Of a DNA stretch of 64,000 nucleotides, positions 26,197 through 34,914 are shown one piece after another. Under the pieces are notes generated by a model. The model saw nothing but the letters and a program-made list of their open reading frames with translations. It was not told where the DNA came from and searched no databases. Position numbers and translations under genes: made by a program. Origin of the DNA: Micromonospora marina (GTDB lineage Bacteria > Actinomycetota > Actinomycetes > Mycobacteriales > Micromonosporaceae). Each line of letters starts with the position of its first letter. Position 1 is the first letter of the stretch. The stretch covers positions 186,001 to 250,000 of the forward strand of contig NZ_FMCV01000001.1 of NCBI RefSeq assembly GCF_900091565.1. The letters run 5' to 3'.

Positions 26197-26907
26197 ATGC
26201 GAGGGCTGGCAGGGCGATGGCGGGCCTGGGGCGACCGCCGGCGGGCCGTACGGCTGGCCGGCCGCCTCCTGGTGCTCGCCATGGCCGCCGTGGTACTGCT
26301 TGGCACCGCCACGGTCGCCAGCGTGAGTTGGGTCCGCGGCGCCGCCGAGGGTCGCCTGTTCGACGCCGCGGACGTCCCGCAGACGCCGGTCGCCCTGGTG
26401 CTGGGCACCAAGGTGGCGCCGGACGGCACGCCGGCACCGTTCCTGGCCGGCCGGCTGGAGATCGCCCGCCGGTTGTACGCCGCCGGCAAGGTCCAGGTGC
26501 TCCTGCTCTCCGGCGACAACATGGACCGGGACTACGACGAACCGGGCGCGATGCGGCGCTGGCTCGTCGACAGGGGCGTCCCGGCGGAGAAGACGGTGCT
26601 GGACCACGCCGGGTTCGACACGTACGACTCGTGCGTGCGCGCGCACCGCGTCTTCGGGGTGCGGCGGGCCACTGTGGTCACCCAGTCGTTCCACCTGCCG
26701 CGCGCGGTGGCGCTCTGCCGCGACGCCGGCATCGACGCCGTCGGCGTCGGCGACGACACCGCCCGCCGGCACGCCGGCCAGTGGCGGATCAGCTCCACCC
26801 GGGAGTACGGGGCGTGCGTCAAGGCCGCCGTGGACGTGCTCACCGGACGTGACCCGGTGCACCTCGGCCGCCGGGAGGCCGGAGTGGACGACGCGCTGCG
26901 GGCGTAA
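26197..26907 (+). CDS. SanA/YdcF/ElyC family protein (DUF218)
   Basis: 236 residues with a basic N-terminus and one membrane helix (about 23-48). The DUF218 domain follows: ALVLGTKVAPDGTPAPFLAGRL, then LLLSGDN, and TVVTQSFHLPRAVALCRDAGI near 165-185. SanA of E. coli is linked to envelope permeability at high temperature, and ElyC to peptidoglycan or lipid-carrier homeostasis; here a cell-envelope role is inferred. ATG start without a Shine-Dalgarno sequence. Confidence 0.85.
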   Translation: MRGLAGRWRAWGDRRRAVRLAGRLLVLAMAAVVLLGTATVASVSWVRGAAEGRLFDAADVPQTPVALVLGTKVAPDGTPAPFLAGRLEIARRLYAAGKVQVLLLSGDNMDRDYDEPGAMRRWLVDRGVPAEKTVLDHAGFDTYDSCVRAHRVFGVRRATVVTQSFHLPRAVALCRDAGIDAVGVGDDTARRHAGQWRISSTREYGACVKAAVDVLTGRDPVHLGRREAGVDDALRA

Positions 26908-27114
26908 TCCGGTTGTCCCTCCGGCACCGTTGCTGGTCTGCTGAACCCTTCGAAGCCGACCGGAGGGAGCACCGCCATGCCACACGCTGCGAAGCCCAGC
27001 CGACCCGTCGTCACCCCATCCGAAACGAGGCTTCGTGTTGTCGTACCCCATTCCGGCGGAGGTCACTGACCTCTCGCCGCGTCGCGTTCCTTCCGCCCGG
27101 CGGGAGAGCGCGTG
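26908..27114 (+). other. Intergenic stretch holding a 30-codon ORF with a strong ribosome binding site
   Basis: An ATG at 26977 is preceded by GGAGGGAGC at good spacing and opens a 30-residue frame (begins MPHAAKPSRPVVTPSE, ends SGGGH) that stops at 27069. The next gene starts 46 bases later. It could be a small protein or leader peptide of the methyltransferase transcript. Nothing else is seen in the gap. Confidence 0.35.
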
Positions 27115-27843
27115 ATGTCCGTCTTCGACGATCCCGGCCTGTTCGGCCGGCTCTGGGCCGCCACCTACGACGGCCCCGGCAATCCCGACCCCGCTCCGGC
27201 CGTCGACTTCCTCGCGCCGCTGGCCGAGGGCAGCCCGGTGCTCGAACTGGCGGTCGGCACCGGCCGGGTGGCCCTGCCGCTGGCCGCCCGCGGCCTCGCC
27301 GTGGAGGGCGTCGAGGCGTCCCCGGAGATGGTGGCGCAGCTGCGCGCCAAGCCGGGCGGCGCGGACATGCCCGTCACCGTCGGCGACATGGCGGACGTCC
27401 CGGTCGCCGGGCCGTACCGTCTGGTCTTCCTGGTGTTCAACACCCTGTTCAACCTGGTCTCGGAGGAGCGCCAGGCGGCGTGCTTCCGCAACGTCGCCCG
27501 GGTGCTCGCGCCGGGCGGGGCGTTCGTCACCGAGACCTTCGTGCCCGACCCGGCGGACTTCGACCGGGACGAGCAGGTCCAGGTGCGGGAGGTCGCCGAG
27601 GACTCGGCCACCATCCGCCTGCACCGGTACGACCGGGCGGCGCAGACGTTCGTCCGCCAGACCGTCACGTTCGACGCCGACGGCGTGCACCTCAAGCCGT
27701 TCGCCATGCGGTACGCCTGGCCGGAGCAGATCGACGAGCTGGCCGAGCGGGCCGGGCTGCGGCTCACCGAGCGGTACGCCGACTGGGACCGGACGCCGTT
27801 CGACGAGGACAGCCGCTCGCACATCTCCGTCTACCGGCGGTAG
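27115..27843 (+). CDS. Class I SAM-dependent methyltransferase
   Basis: 242 residues. Motif I, VLELAVGTGRVALPLAARG, near residues 42-60 forms the SAM-binding loop. VEGVEASPEM supplies the acidic residue for the ribose, and LVFLVFNTLFNLV is the post-motif region. The substrate is not evident. ATG at 27115 is preferred over GTG at 27112, as the GGGAGA run is seven bases upstream. A small ORF with a strong ribosome binding site precedes it, and a hairpin terminator follows. Confidence 0.85.
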   Translation: MSVFDDPGLFGRLWAATYDGPGNPDPAPAVDFLAPLAEGSPVLELAVGTGRVALPLAARGLAVEGVEASPEMVAQLRAKPGGADMPVTVGDMADVPVAGPYRLVFLVFNTLFNLVSEERQAACFRNVARVLAPGGAFVTETFVPDPADFDRDEQVQVREVAEDSATIRLHRYDRAAQTFVRQTVTFDADGVHLKPFAMRYAWPEQIDELAERAGLRLTERYADWDRTPFDEDSRSHISVYRR

Positions 27844-27852
27844 CGCCCGCAC

Positions 27853-27889
27853 GCCGAGGGGCCGGGCGCTACCGCTCTGGCCCCTCGGC
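27853..27889 (+). terminator. Hairpin terminator after methyltransferase
   Basis: GCCGAGGGGCC and GGCCCCTCGGC form a perfect 11-bp stem with a 15-base loop, ten bases after the stop codon. Confidence 0.55.
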
Positions 27890-27975
27890 CGGCGGGCGGC
27901 GGCCACCCTCAAGCCCTCGATTCGGGCAGTCGCGCGACTACGCTGACGACCGCCGGGTCCGGACAGGAGGGGCCG

Positions 27976-28467
27976 ATGACCGTCACCGTCGCCGCCATGG
28001 ACGACTCGCACGCCGAAGTCGTGCTGGAGATCTACCGCCTCGGCATCGCGGAGGGGAACGCCACGTTCGAGACCGAGCCGCCGGTCTGGGCGCGCTTCAC
28101 CGCCACCCGGCTGCCCGGCCACCGTTGGGTGGCGCTCGACGAGACGGGTGCGGTGCTCGGCTGGGTGGCCTGCTCGGCGGTATCGGACCGCTGCGTCTAC
28201 GCCGGCGTGGTGGAGCACTCCGTCTACGTGCACCCGCAGGCGCGCGGGCGCGGCGTCGGCCGGTTGCTGCTGGACGCGCTGATCGCCTCCACCGAGGCGG
28301 CCGGGATCTGGACCATCCAGTCCGGCGTGTTCCCGGAGAACACCGCGAGTCTCGCGCTGCACGCCACGTGCGGCTTCCGGGTGGTCGGCACCCGCGAGCG
28401 GGTGGGCCGCCACCACGGCACCTGGCGGGACGTCACCTTGATCGAACGCCGCAGCCCCAGGATCTGA
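27976..28467 (+). CDS. GNAT N-acetyltransferase, phosphinothricin/methionine sulfoximine acetyltransferase-like
   Basis: 163 residues. The opening DDSHAEVVLEIYRLGIAEGNATFET and the acetyl-CoA motif VYVHPQARGRGVGRLLLDALI near residues 79-98 are characteristic of the Pat/MddA subgroup; FPENTASLALHATCGFRVVGTRE and RHHGTWRDV also match. Members acetylate phosphinothricin, methionine sulfone or sulfoximine; the natural substrate here is uncertain. AGGAGGGG lies before the ATG, and a TACGCT box is at 27939. Confidence 0.85.
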   Translation: MTVTVAAMDDSHAEVVLEIYRLGIAEGNATFETEPPVWARFTATRLPGHRWVALDETGAVLGWVACSAVSDRCVYAGVVEHSVYVHPQARGRGVGRLLLDALIASTEAAGIWTIQSGVFPENTASLALHATCGFRVVGTRERVGRHHGTWRDVTLIERRSPRI

Positions 28468-28484
28468 CCCCCGGGTCCGGTTCC

Positions 28485-28545
28485 GATGATCAAGGAGTTT
28501 GTGTCCGGTCGGCGCGGTCCGGATGACGTAAACCCCTTGATCACC
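28485..28545. repeat. TGATCAAGG palindromic repeat
   Basis: Arms TGATCAAGGAGTTT (28487-28500) and AAACCCCTTGATCA (28530-28543) match at 13 of 14 positions. The inner part holds a second partial stem (TCCGG/CCGGA). It lies 18 bases after the GNAT stop in the 244-base gap before ychF. It looks like a dispersed actinomycete repeat and may also end transcription. The remaining gap to 28711 shows nothing recognisable. Confidence 0.65.
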
Positions 28546-28711
28546 GGGTTGATCAGGCGCCGACCAGGTGACGGCGCACCAAGGCGGCGTCGCTTGCAGA
28601 GGGGCTCATCGCTCGTGACTCAGGGGCCGTGAGCGGCGGTAGGGTCCACCGCGGTCCATGGGCGTCCGGCGTTGCTCGTGCTCATCTTCCCCAAATAGCC
28701 CAGCTCGGGTG

Positions 28712-29797
<1,086 letters not shown>

Positions 29798-29805
29798 GAC
29801 GAACC

Positions 29806-29811
29806 AGCTTA
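29806..29811 (-). promoter_or_regulatory. Putative -10 box of leaderless promoter (ychF)
   Basis: TAAGCT on the minus strand, eight bases before the GTG at 29797. Confidence 0.4.
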
Positions 29812-29855
29812 CGCGGTTCGCCGCTCACGCCGGGCAGGCAGGTCCGCGACGCCGG

Positions 29856-30602
29856 TCACTGCGACGCGGCGGACAGCAGGCGCGGCTCGATCCGGGTCTC
29901 CCGGGCGGTGCCGTCCTCGGCGCGGACCAGCTCGTACGCGGCCACGCCGGGACGGTCCGCCACCGCCTCGGCCAGCCGGGTGCCCCGGTAGATCAGCCCC
30001 ACCCCGTCGTCGGTGCAGTGGCTCGCCGGCAGCGTGCCGTCGGCGACCAGCCGGTGCATCAGCGGACGGCGCTGCTCCTCGCTGTCGTAGTGCACGCCGT
30101 TGCCGTACGGGAGCCAGCCCAGCCCTTCGGTGAAGGGTCGCAGCGCCGGGCCGTAGCTGTCGGTGGCGCCGCCGGTGTGCCAGCAGATCGAGCCGGCGGA
30201 GACCCCGCCGAGCACCACGCCGGCCTGCCAGCACTCGTGCAGGATCTCCGGCAGGCCGTGCACCCGCCAGACCGCGCAGAGGTTCGCCACGCTGCCGCCG
30301 CCGACCCAGACGATGTCCTGCGCGAGCAGGTGCGCGCGGATGTCCTCGACGTTCGGCATCGGGTAGAGCGCCAGGTGGGAGGCGCGGAACCGGGTGCCGG
30401 CGAAGGCGCCGTAGAAGACGGTGAACCCGGTCGGCTGGTCGCCGGTGGCCTGGCCGAGGTAGCAGACGCGGGGCGCGTCACCGGCCCCGGCCAGGTCGGC
30501 CATCAGGTCGAACAGGGCGCTGGGCCGCGCGTCCCAGGGGCCACGGCGACGGCTGGCGAATCCCATGCTGGTGGCGACGATCGTCGGTTCGGTGGCGGGC
30601 AC
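29856..30602 (-). CDS. Peptidase S51 (peptidase E-like/cyanophycinase-like) family protein
   Basis: 248 residues. The nucleophile serine is in GGVSAGSICWHTGG near residue 136, with an IVWVGGGSVANLCAVW strand just before, as in peptidase E and class-I glutamine amidotransferase-like folds. Peptidase E cleaves Asp-X dipeptides; substrate specificity here is not certain. GTG start at 30602 is supported by GGAAGG six bases upstream. It stands 31 bases from the MarR gene on the same strand, so the two may be cotranscribed. Confidence 0.85.
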   Translation of the reverse strand: MPATEPTIVATSMGFASRRRGPWDARPSALFDLMADLAGAGDAPRVCYLGQATGDQPTGFTVFYGAFAGTRFRASHLALYPMPNVEDIRAHLLAQDIVWVGGGSVANLCAVWRVHGLPEILHECWQAGVVLGGVSAGSICWHTGGATDSYGPALRPFTEGLGWLPYGNGVHYDSEEQRRPLMHRLVADGTLPASHCTDDGVGLIYRGTRLAEAVADRPGVAAYELVRAEDGTARETRIEPRLLSAASQ

Positions 30603-30632
30603 GGTTGTCCTTCCGGGCGGTGGCGGTGCCGA

Positions 30633-31145
30633 TCATTGTGCCGGATCCGCGGGCCCGGCCTCGGCCGCGGCGAGCAACGCGCGTAGCAGATCGGCCAGCC
30701 GGTCCCGGTCGGCGGGCGGCAGCGCGTCGAGGATCCGCCGCTGCACCGCGAGCCCGGCCTCGGCCGACTCCTCGACCACCCGGCGGCCGGTGTCGGTGAG
30801 GGTGACCCGCAGCGCCCGCCGGTCGGCCGGGTCCGGCGAGCGCCGCACCAGGCCCGCTCGTTCCAGGCGGTCGAGCCGCCCGGTCATGCCGCCGGAGGTG
30901 AGCATCAGCGAGGCGGCGAGTGCCTTCGGCGCCAGCGTGTACGGCGATCCGGAGCGCCGCAGCGCTGCGAGCACGTCGAACTCGCCCCGGCCGATGCCCC
31001 AGCCCGCGTACGCCTTCTCCTGGTCGTCGCCGACCAGCCGGGCCAGCCGGTAGATGCGGCCGAACACGGCCATCGGCTCGGGCCGCATACCTGGTCGTTC
31101 CCGCCGCCACTGCTCGACGATCGCGTCCACCTCGTCGCCTGTCAC
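30633..31145 (-). CDS. MarR family transcriptional regulator
   Basis: 170 residues. The winged helix lies at about 60-125: FDVLAALRRSGSPYTLAPKALAASLMLTSGGMTGRLDRLERAGLVRR then DPADRRALRVTLTDTG, the MarR wing. Divergent from the EamA exporter gene with 93 bases between, and a 12-base palindrome in that gap. MarR proteins usually repress themselves and a neighbouring efflux gene until a ligand binds; that arrangement is inferred here. GTG 31145 is the likely start, with a CACAAT box eight bases upstream. Confidence 0.85.
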   Translation of the reverse strand: MTGDEVDAIVEQWRRERPGMRPEPMAVFGRIYRLARLVGDDQEKAYAGWGIGRGEFDVLAALRRSGSPYTLAPKALAASLMLTSGGMTGRLDRLERAGLVRRSPDPADRRALRVTLTDTGRRVVEESAEAGLAVQRRILDALPPADRDRLADLLRALLAAAEAGPADPAQ

Positions 31146-31199
31146 GGCTGCCGATTGTGCCGCACGTCCCACTTCCCCTTTTCGCTCGGGCCTGATTAG

Positions 31200-31211
31200 C
31201 TTAGCGCTAAG
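31200..31211. promoter_or_regulatory. Palindromic operator between marR-type and EamA genes
   Basis: CTTAGCGCTAAG is a perfect 12-base palindrome, flanked by TTAG on the left and ATACTTAGG on the right, so CTTAG occurs three times. It lies 27 bases before the EamA start and 54 before the regulator start. AT content is above that of the neighbourhood. Size and position suit a MarR dimer site. Confidence 0.65.
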
Positions 31212-31238
31212 ATACTTAGGAACGAGAAAGGGGCCGCC

Positions 31239-32453
31239 GTGAACCCCCGCTGGACCGACGTCGCGCTCACCGCCGCCGCACCGATCACCTGGGGCACCAC
31301 CTACCTGGTCACCGCCGAATTCCTTCCCCCGGACCGGCCGCTCTGGGCCGGGGCGATCCGCGCCCTGCCGGCCGGTCTGCTGCTGCTCGCCCTGACCCAC
31401 CGACGACCACACGGCCGCTGGTGGGGTCGAGCCGCAGTGCTCGGCGCGCTGAACATCGGGGTGTTCTTCCCGCTGCTGTTCCTCGCCGCGTACCGGCTCC
31501 CCGGCGGCACCGCCGCCGTCCTCGGCGCCGCGCAACCGCTCCTGGTGGCGGTCCTGACCGTCGCGCTGCTCCGCGACCGCCCCACCCGGCCGGCGCTGGC
31601 CGCCGCCGTGGCCGCGCCGCTCGGCGTGGCCCTCGTGGTGCTGCGTCCGGGCGCCGGCCTCGACCCGCTCGGCGTCGCCGCCGGCCTGGCCGGGGCCGTG
31701 ACGATGGCCGCCGGGCTGGTGCTCACCCGCCGCTGGGGCCGGCCGCCCGGAGTGGGCGTCCTCGCCGTGACGAGCTGGCAGCTCGTCGCCGGTGGCCTGA
31801 TGATCGCGCCGGTCGCCGCCGCCGTCGAGGGCGCGCCACCAGTGCCCGACGGACCGGCACTTCTCGGGTACGCGTGGCTCGGGCTGGCCGGCACCGCGCT
31901 GGCGTACGTGCTGTGGTTCCGGGGCGCGGCGCGACTGCCGGTGTCCCGGGTGTCGGTGCTCGGCGCGCTCAGCCCGCTCACCGCGGCGGCGCTCGGCTGG
32001 GCGGTGCTCGGCCAGGCACTCGACCCGGTCCAGCTCACCGGGTTCGCGGTGGCAGTGGGGGCCATGGTGCTCGCCCAGATGCCGGACCGATCGTCGCGCC
32101 CGCAGCCGGGCGGCGACGCGGACGCGCCGACGGCGACCGGCACGCGGGCCGGTTCGGGCGGCCCGACGGCGGCACCGGCCGGCCACGCGTCGGTCGGATG
32201 GCGGCGCGGTCAGCCGGCCCGCAGCCGGCGCCAGTCGTCCGGCCACGCGTCGGCGGCGATGCCCTCGGGCAGCACACCGGCCGGTAGCTGCGCCGCAGCC
32301 GCGAGCGGCAGCGTGAACCGGTGCGCGGCGGCGGGACCGGCCGCGTACGACCGGTCGAGCAGCCAGCGCACCTCGTCGGCGGTCCAGCCCAGGCCCGAGC
32401 GGGCGGCGATCTCGCGGACCAGCCGCAGGCCGACCCGGGTGTCGTCGTCGTAG
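31239..32453 (+). CDS. EamA/DMT family exporter with an over-long C-terminus
   Basis: 404 residues. Residues 1-285 form ten hydrophobic helices in two EamA repeats (WGTTYLVTAEFLPPDRPLWAG in the first, LGLAGTALAYVLWFRGAARLPVSRVSVLGALSPLTAA in the second). They are typical drug/metabolite transporters, usually about 300 residues. From about residue 290 the sequence becomes low-complexity (Ser, Ala, Arg) and from residue 324 it runs antisense through the next gene, overlapping it by 244 bases. Most likely the original stop was lost by mutation, or a sequence error. Probably an efflux pump under the divergent MarR protein. Confidence 0.82.
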   Translation: MNPRWTDVALTAAAPITWGTTYLVTAEFLPPDRPLWAGAIRALPAGLLLLALTHRRPHGRWWGRAAVLGALNIGVFFPLLFLAAYRLPGGTAAVLGAAQPLLVAVLTVALLRDRPTRPALAAAVAAPLGVALVVLRPGAGLDPLGVAAGLAGAVTMAAGLVLTRRWGRPPGVGVLAVTSWQLVAGGLMIAPVAAAVEGAPPVPDGPALLGYAWLGLAGTALAYVLWFRGAARLPVSRVSVLGALSPLTAAALGWAVLGQALDPVQLTGFAVAVGAMVLAQMPDRSSRPQPGGDADAPTATGTRAGSGGPTAAPAGHASVGWRRGQPARSRRQSSGHASAAMPSGSTPAGSCAAAASGSVNRCAAAGPAAYDRSSSQRTSSAVQPRPERAAISRTSRRPTRVSSS

Positions 32454-32674
32454 AAGCGCATGCACCAGTGGTGCGCCCACATGCCGAGCGCGCGCAGCCC
32501 GTCCGGGTCGAGCGAACCGGCCAGCCGCCCGCAGGCGGTGTCCGCGAAGGGGCGACCGGGGTCACCTGCCCGGTCGCGCTCGATCGCGCCGTACGCGGCC
32601 GGCGCCACCACCCGCATCCGCTCGTAGAAGCCCTCCACCACCGCGGCGTCCAACGGTGCCCGCCCCGATCGCAT
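32210..32674 (-). CDS. Hypothetical protein
   Basis: 154 residues, soluble, rich in Ala, Arg and aromatic residues (ALGMWAHHWCMRFYDDDTRVGLRL). No known domain is recognised. The coding pattern on this strand looks protein-like, with a hydrophobic core and a normal composition, whereas the antisense EamA tail is low-complexity, so this frame is more likely the real gene in the overlap. ATG start at 32674. Confidence 0.6.
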   Translation of the reverse strand: MRSGRAPLDAAVVEGFYERMRVVAPAAYGAIERDRAGDPGRPFADTACGRLAGSLDPDGLRALGMWAHHWCMRFYDDDTRVGLRLVREIAARSGLGWTADEVRWLLDRSYAAGPAAAHRFTLPLAAAAQLPAGVLPEGIAADAWPDDWRRLRAG

Positions 32675-32801
32675 CAGTGGACACCCCGCCCGGCCACGCT
32701 CGCCATGCCCCGCACCTCTTCTTGAGTTGGTGGCGGGACGCTACCGACCACTTACGACACTTTCTCGGGTCCGTCGGCCATGATCCACGCCACCTCGGCG
32801 G

Positions 32802-32836
32802 AGTGGCGGTGTCCCGGGGCCCGGGACACCGCCACT
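32802..32836. repeat. Perfect palindrome, 17-base arms
   Basis: Arms AGTGGCGGTGTCCCGGG (32802-32818) and its exact complement (32820-32836) with one base between. It lies in the 242-base gap between the hypothetical gene and alkA, 81 bases upstream of the alkA start. It may be a dispersed repeat or an operator. Confidence 0.6.
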
Positions 32837-32916
32837 TCCCCGGGCTGGCGCGACCGCCGCACGTCATGTCCGAATCCCGCCAGCCGCGCCCGGGAGCTGC
32901 GAGGCAGGATCGTGGC

Positions 32917-34368
32917 ATGGAGCTGGACTTCGAGCGGTGCTATCGAGCCGTCGACAGCCGCGACCCGCGGTTCGACGGCTGGTTCTACACCGGCGTGACG
33001 TCGACCGGGATCTACTGCCGGCCGTCCTGTCCGGCGATGACGCCGAAGCGGCGGAACGTCCGGTTCTTCCCGTCCGCCGCCGCCGCCCAGGGGGCCGGGC
33101 TGCGGGCGTGCCGCCGGTGCCGGCCGGACGCGGCACCGGGCTCACCCCAGTGGGACGTCCGGGCCGACCTGGTCGGCCGCGCCATGCGCCTGATCGCCGA
33201 CGGCGTGGTGGACCGGGACGGGGTGCCCGGGCTGGCCACCCGGCTGGGCTACACCGAACGGCACCTGCACCGGATGCTCCGGGCCGAACTGGGCGCCGGT
33301 CCGCTGGCACTGGCCCGGGCCCAGCGCGCGCAGACCGCCCGGCTCCTGATCGAGACCACCGGCCTCGGCCTGGCCGACGTGGCCTTCGCCGCCGGGTTCG
33401 GCAGCGTCCGGCAGTTCAACGACACGGTCCGCGAGGTCTACGGCGGCACACCCTCCGAGCTGCGGACCGGCCGGCGTGACCCGGCGGCGACCACCGGTGC
33501 GGGCACGCTCTCGCTGCGGCTGGCACACCGGCCCCCGCTGCACGCGGGCGCGCTGCTGGACTTCCTCGCGCTGCGCGCGCTACCCGGCGTCGAGGTGGTC
33601 CGCGACGGCACCTACCACCGTGGGCTGCGCCTGCCGCACGGTCCCGCCACGGTGGCGCTGACCCCCGCCGACGGCCACATCGACGCCACGCTGCGGCTGG
33701 CCGACATGCGCGACCTGGCCCCCGCGGTGGCCCGCTGCCGCCGCCTGCTCGACCTGGACGCCGACCCGGTCGCGGTGGACGCCACACTGGCCGCCGACCC
33801 GGCACTGGCCCCGGCCGTCGCGGCCGAACCCGGCGTCCGGCTGCCGCACGCGGTCGACGGTTTCGAGCTGGCCGTCCGCGCCGTCACCACCCAGCAGGTC
33901 TCGCTGGCCTCGGCGCGGACCACGCTCACCCGCCTGCTCGCCGCCACCCGAACCGCGAGCGGGGCGGGTGCCGACGACCCGGCGGACGGCCTGGTGGCCT
34001 TCCCCGGCCCGGCGGAGCTGCTCGCGGCGCCCGACACGGCGTTCCGGATGCCGGCGGCACGCCGCGAGACGCTCCGGGCGCTCGCCCGCGCGGTCGCCGG
34101 CGGCGAACTCGACCTGGAACCCGGCGGCGACCGGGAGGAGGCGGTCCGGCTCCTGGCCGCGGTGCCCGGCGTCGGCCCCTGGACCACCGGCTACCTGGCC
34201 ATGCGCGCACTCGGCGACCCCGATGTCGCCCTCACCACCGACCTGGGCGTACGCCGCGGCGCAGCAGCGCTCGGCCTGTCCGACGACCCGAAGACCCTGT
34301 CCGCGTACGCCGGCCACTGGCGCCCCTGGCGGTCGTACGCGACCATCCGACTCTGGAGAGCAGCATGA
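32917..34368 (+). CDS. alkA: Ada-type regulator fused to 3-methyladenine DNA glycosylase II
   Basis: 483 residues in three parts. First comes the Ada zinc domain with Cys34, 38, 65 and 68 (IYCRPSCPAMTPKRRNVRFF, ACRRCRPD), where Cys34 or 38 accepts methyl from phosphotriesters. Then an AraC-type helix-turn-helix (about 85-185, ending FGSVRQFNDTVREVYGGTPSELR). Then an AlkA glycosylase (about 200-483) with helix-hairpin-helix VPGVGPWTTGYLAMRA and catalytic Asp442 in LTTDLGVRRG. It excises alkylated purines and likely senses damage. The ATG at 32917 is chosen at the start of domain homology. Its stop overlaps ogt. Confidence 0.93.
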   Translation: MELDFERCYRAVDSRDPRFDGWFYTGVTSTGIYCRPSCPAMTPKRRNVRFFPSAAAAQGAGLRACRRCRPDAAPGSPQWDVRADLVGRAMRLIADGVVDRDGVPGLATRLGYTERHLHRMLRAELGAGPLALARAQRAQTARLLIETTGLGLADVAFAAGFGSVRQFNDTVREVYGGTPSELRTGRRDPAATTGAGTLSLRLAHRPPLHAGALLDFLALRALPGVEVVRDGTYHRGLRLPHGPATVALTPADGHIDATLRLADMRDLAPAVARCRRLLDLDADPVAVDATLAADPALAPAVAAEPGVRLPHAVDGFELAVRAVTTQQVSLASARTTLTRLLAATRTASGAGADDPADGLVAFPGPAELLAAPDTAFRMPAARRETLRALARAVAGGELDLEPGGDREEAVRLLAAVPGVGPWTTGYLAMRALGDPDVALTTDLGVRRGAAALGLSDDPKTLSAYAGHWRPWRSYATIRLWRAA

Positions 34369-34877
34369 GCACTGTGGACAGCACCGTCATCGGCACACCC
34401 GCCGGCCCGTTGAGCGTGCTCGCCGGCCCGACCGGGGCGGTACGCGCGGCGGGCTTCACCGCCGACCCGGCCGCTCTGCTGCCGTTGATCCACCCGAGCC
34501 TGCGCGGCGCACCGCGGGAACGGGCCGACCTCGGTCCGGTGACCGCGGCCGTGCGGGCCTACCTGGACGGCGACCTGGCCGCGATCGACGCGGTGCCGGT
34601 CGAGCAGCACAGCGGCGGCCTCTTTCTGACGCACGCCTGGCAGGTGCTGCGCGACGTGAAGCCCGGCGGCCCGGTCACCTACACCGGGTTCGCCGCGCTG
34701 GCCGGGCGACCCGCGGCGATCCGGGCCGCCGCGGCGGCCTGCGCGCGCAACGCCGCCGCGCTGTTCGTGCCCTGCCACCGGGTGCTGCGCACCGACGGCT
34801 CGCTCGGCGGATACCGCTGGGGGTTGGACGTGAAGAAGTGGCTTCTCGGGCATGAGGGACGGGTGACGGCTAGCTGA
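34365..34877 (+). CDS. ogt: Methylated-DNA-[protein]-cysteine S-methyltransferase
   Basis: 170 residues. The active-site PCHRVLR has the alkyl-accepting Cys137; GSLGGYRWGLDVKKWLLGHEG follows, as in Ogt/MGMT. It repairs O6-methylguanine by suicidal transfer. ATG overlaps the alkA stop (ATGA), forming an adaptive-response-like pair resembling the mycobacterial alkA-ogt operon. Confidence 0.95.
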   Translation: MSTVDSTVIGTPAGPLSVLAGPTGAVRAAGFTADPAALLPLIHPSLRGAPRERADLGPVTAAVRAYLDGDLAAIDAVPVEQHSGGLFLTHAWQVLRDVKPGGPVTYTGFAALAGRPAAIRAAAAACARNAAALFVPCHRVLRTDGSLGGYRWGLDVKKWLLGHEGRVTAS

Positions 34878-34902
34878 CAGCCGGACTGTCACCCCCGGCG
34901 GC

Positions 34903-34908
34903 TACCGT
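34903..34908 (+). promoter_or_regulatory. Putative -10 box of leaderless promoter (ABC exporter)
   Basis: TACCGT, six bases before the GTG at 34915. Confidence 0.45.
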
Positions 34909-34914
34909 CGGGTA

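Noticed and set aside
30633..32480. A long minus-strand frame extending the MarR gene to 615 codons
   Set aside because: Only the last 170 residues look like MarR. The rest is antisense to EamA and would cross the divergent promoter.
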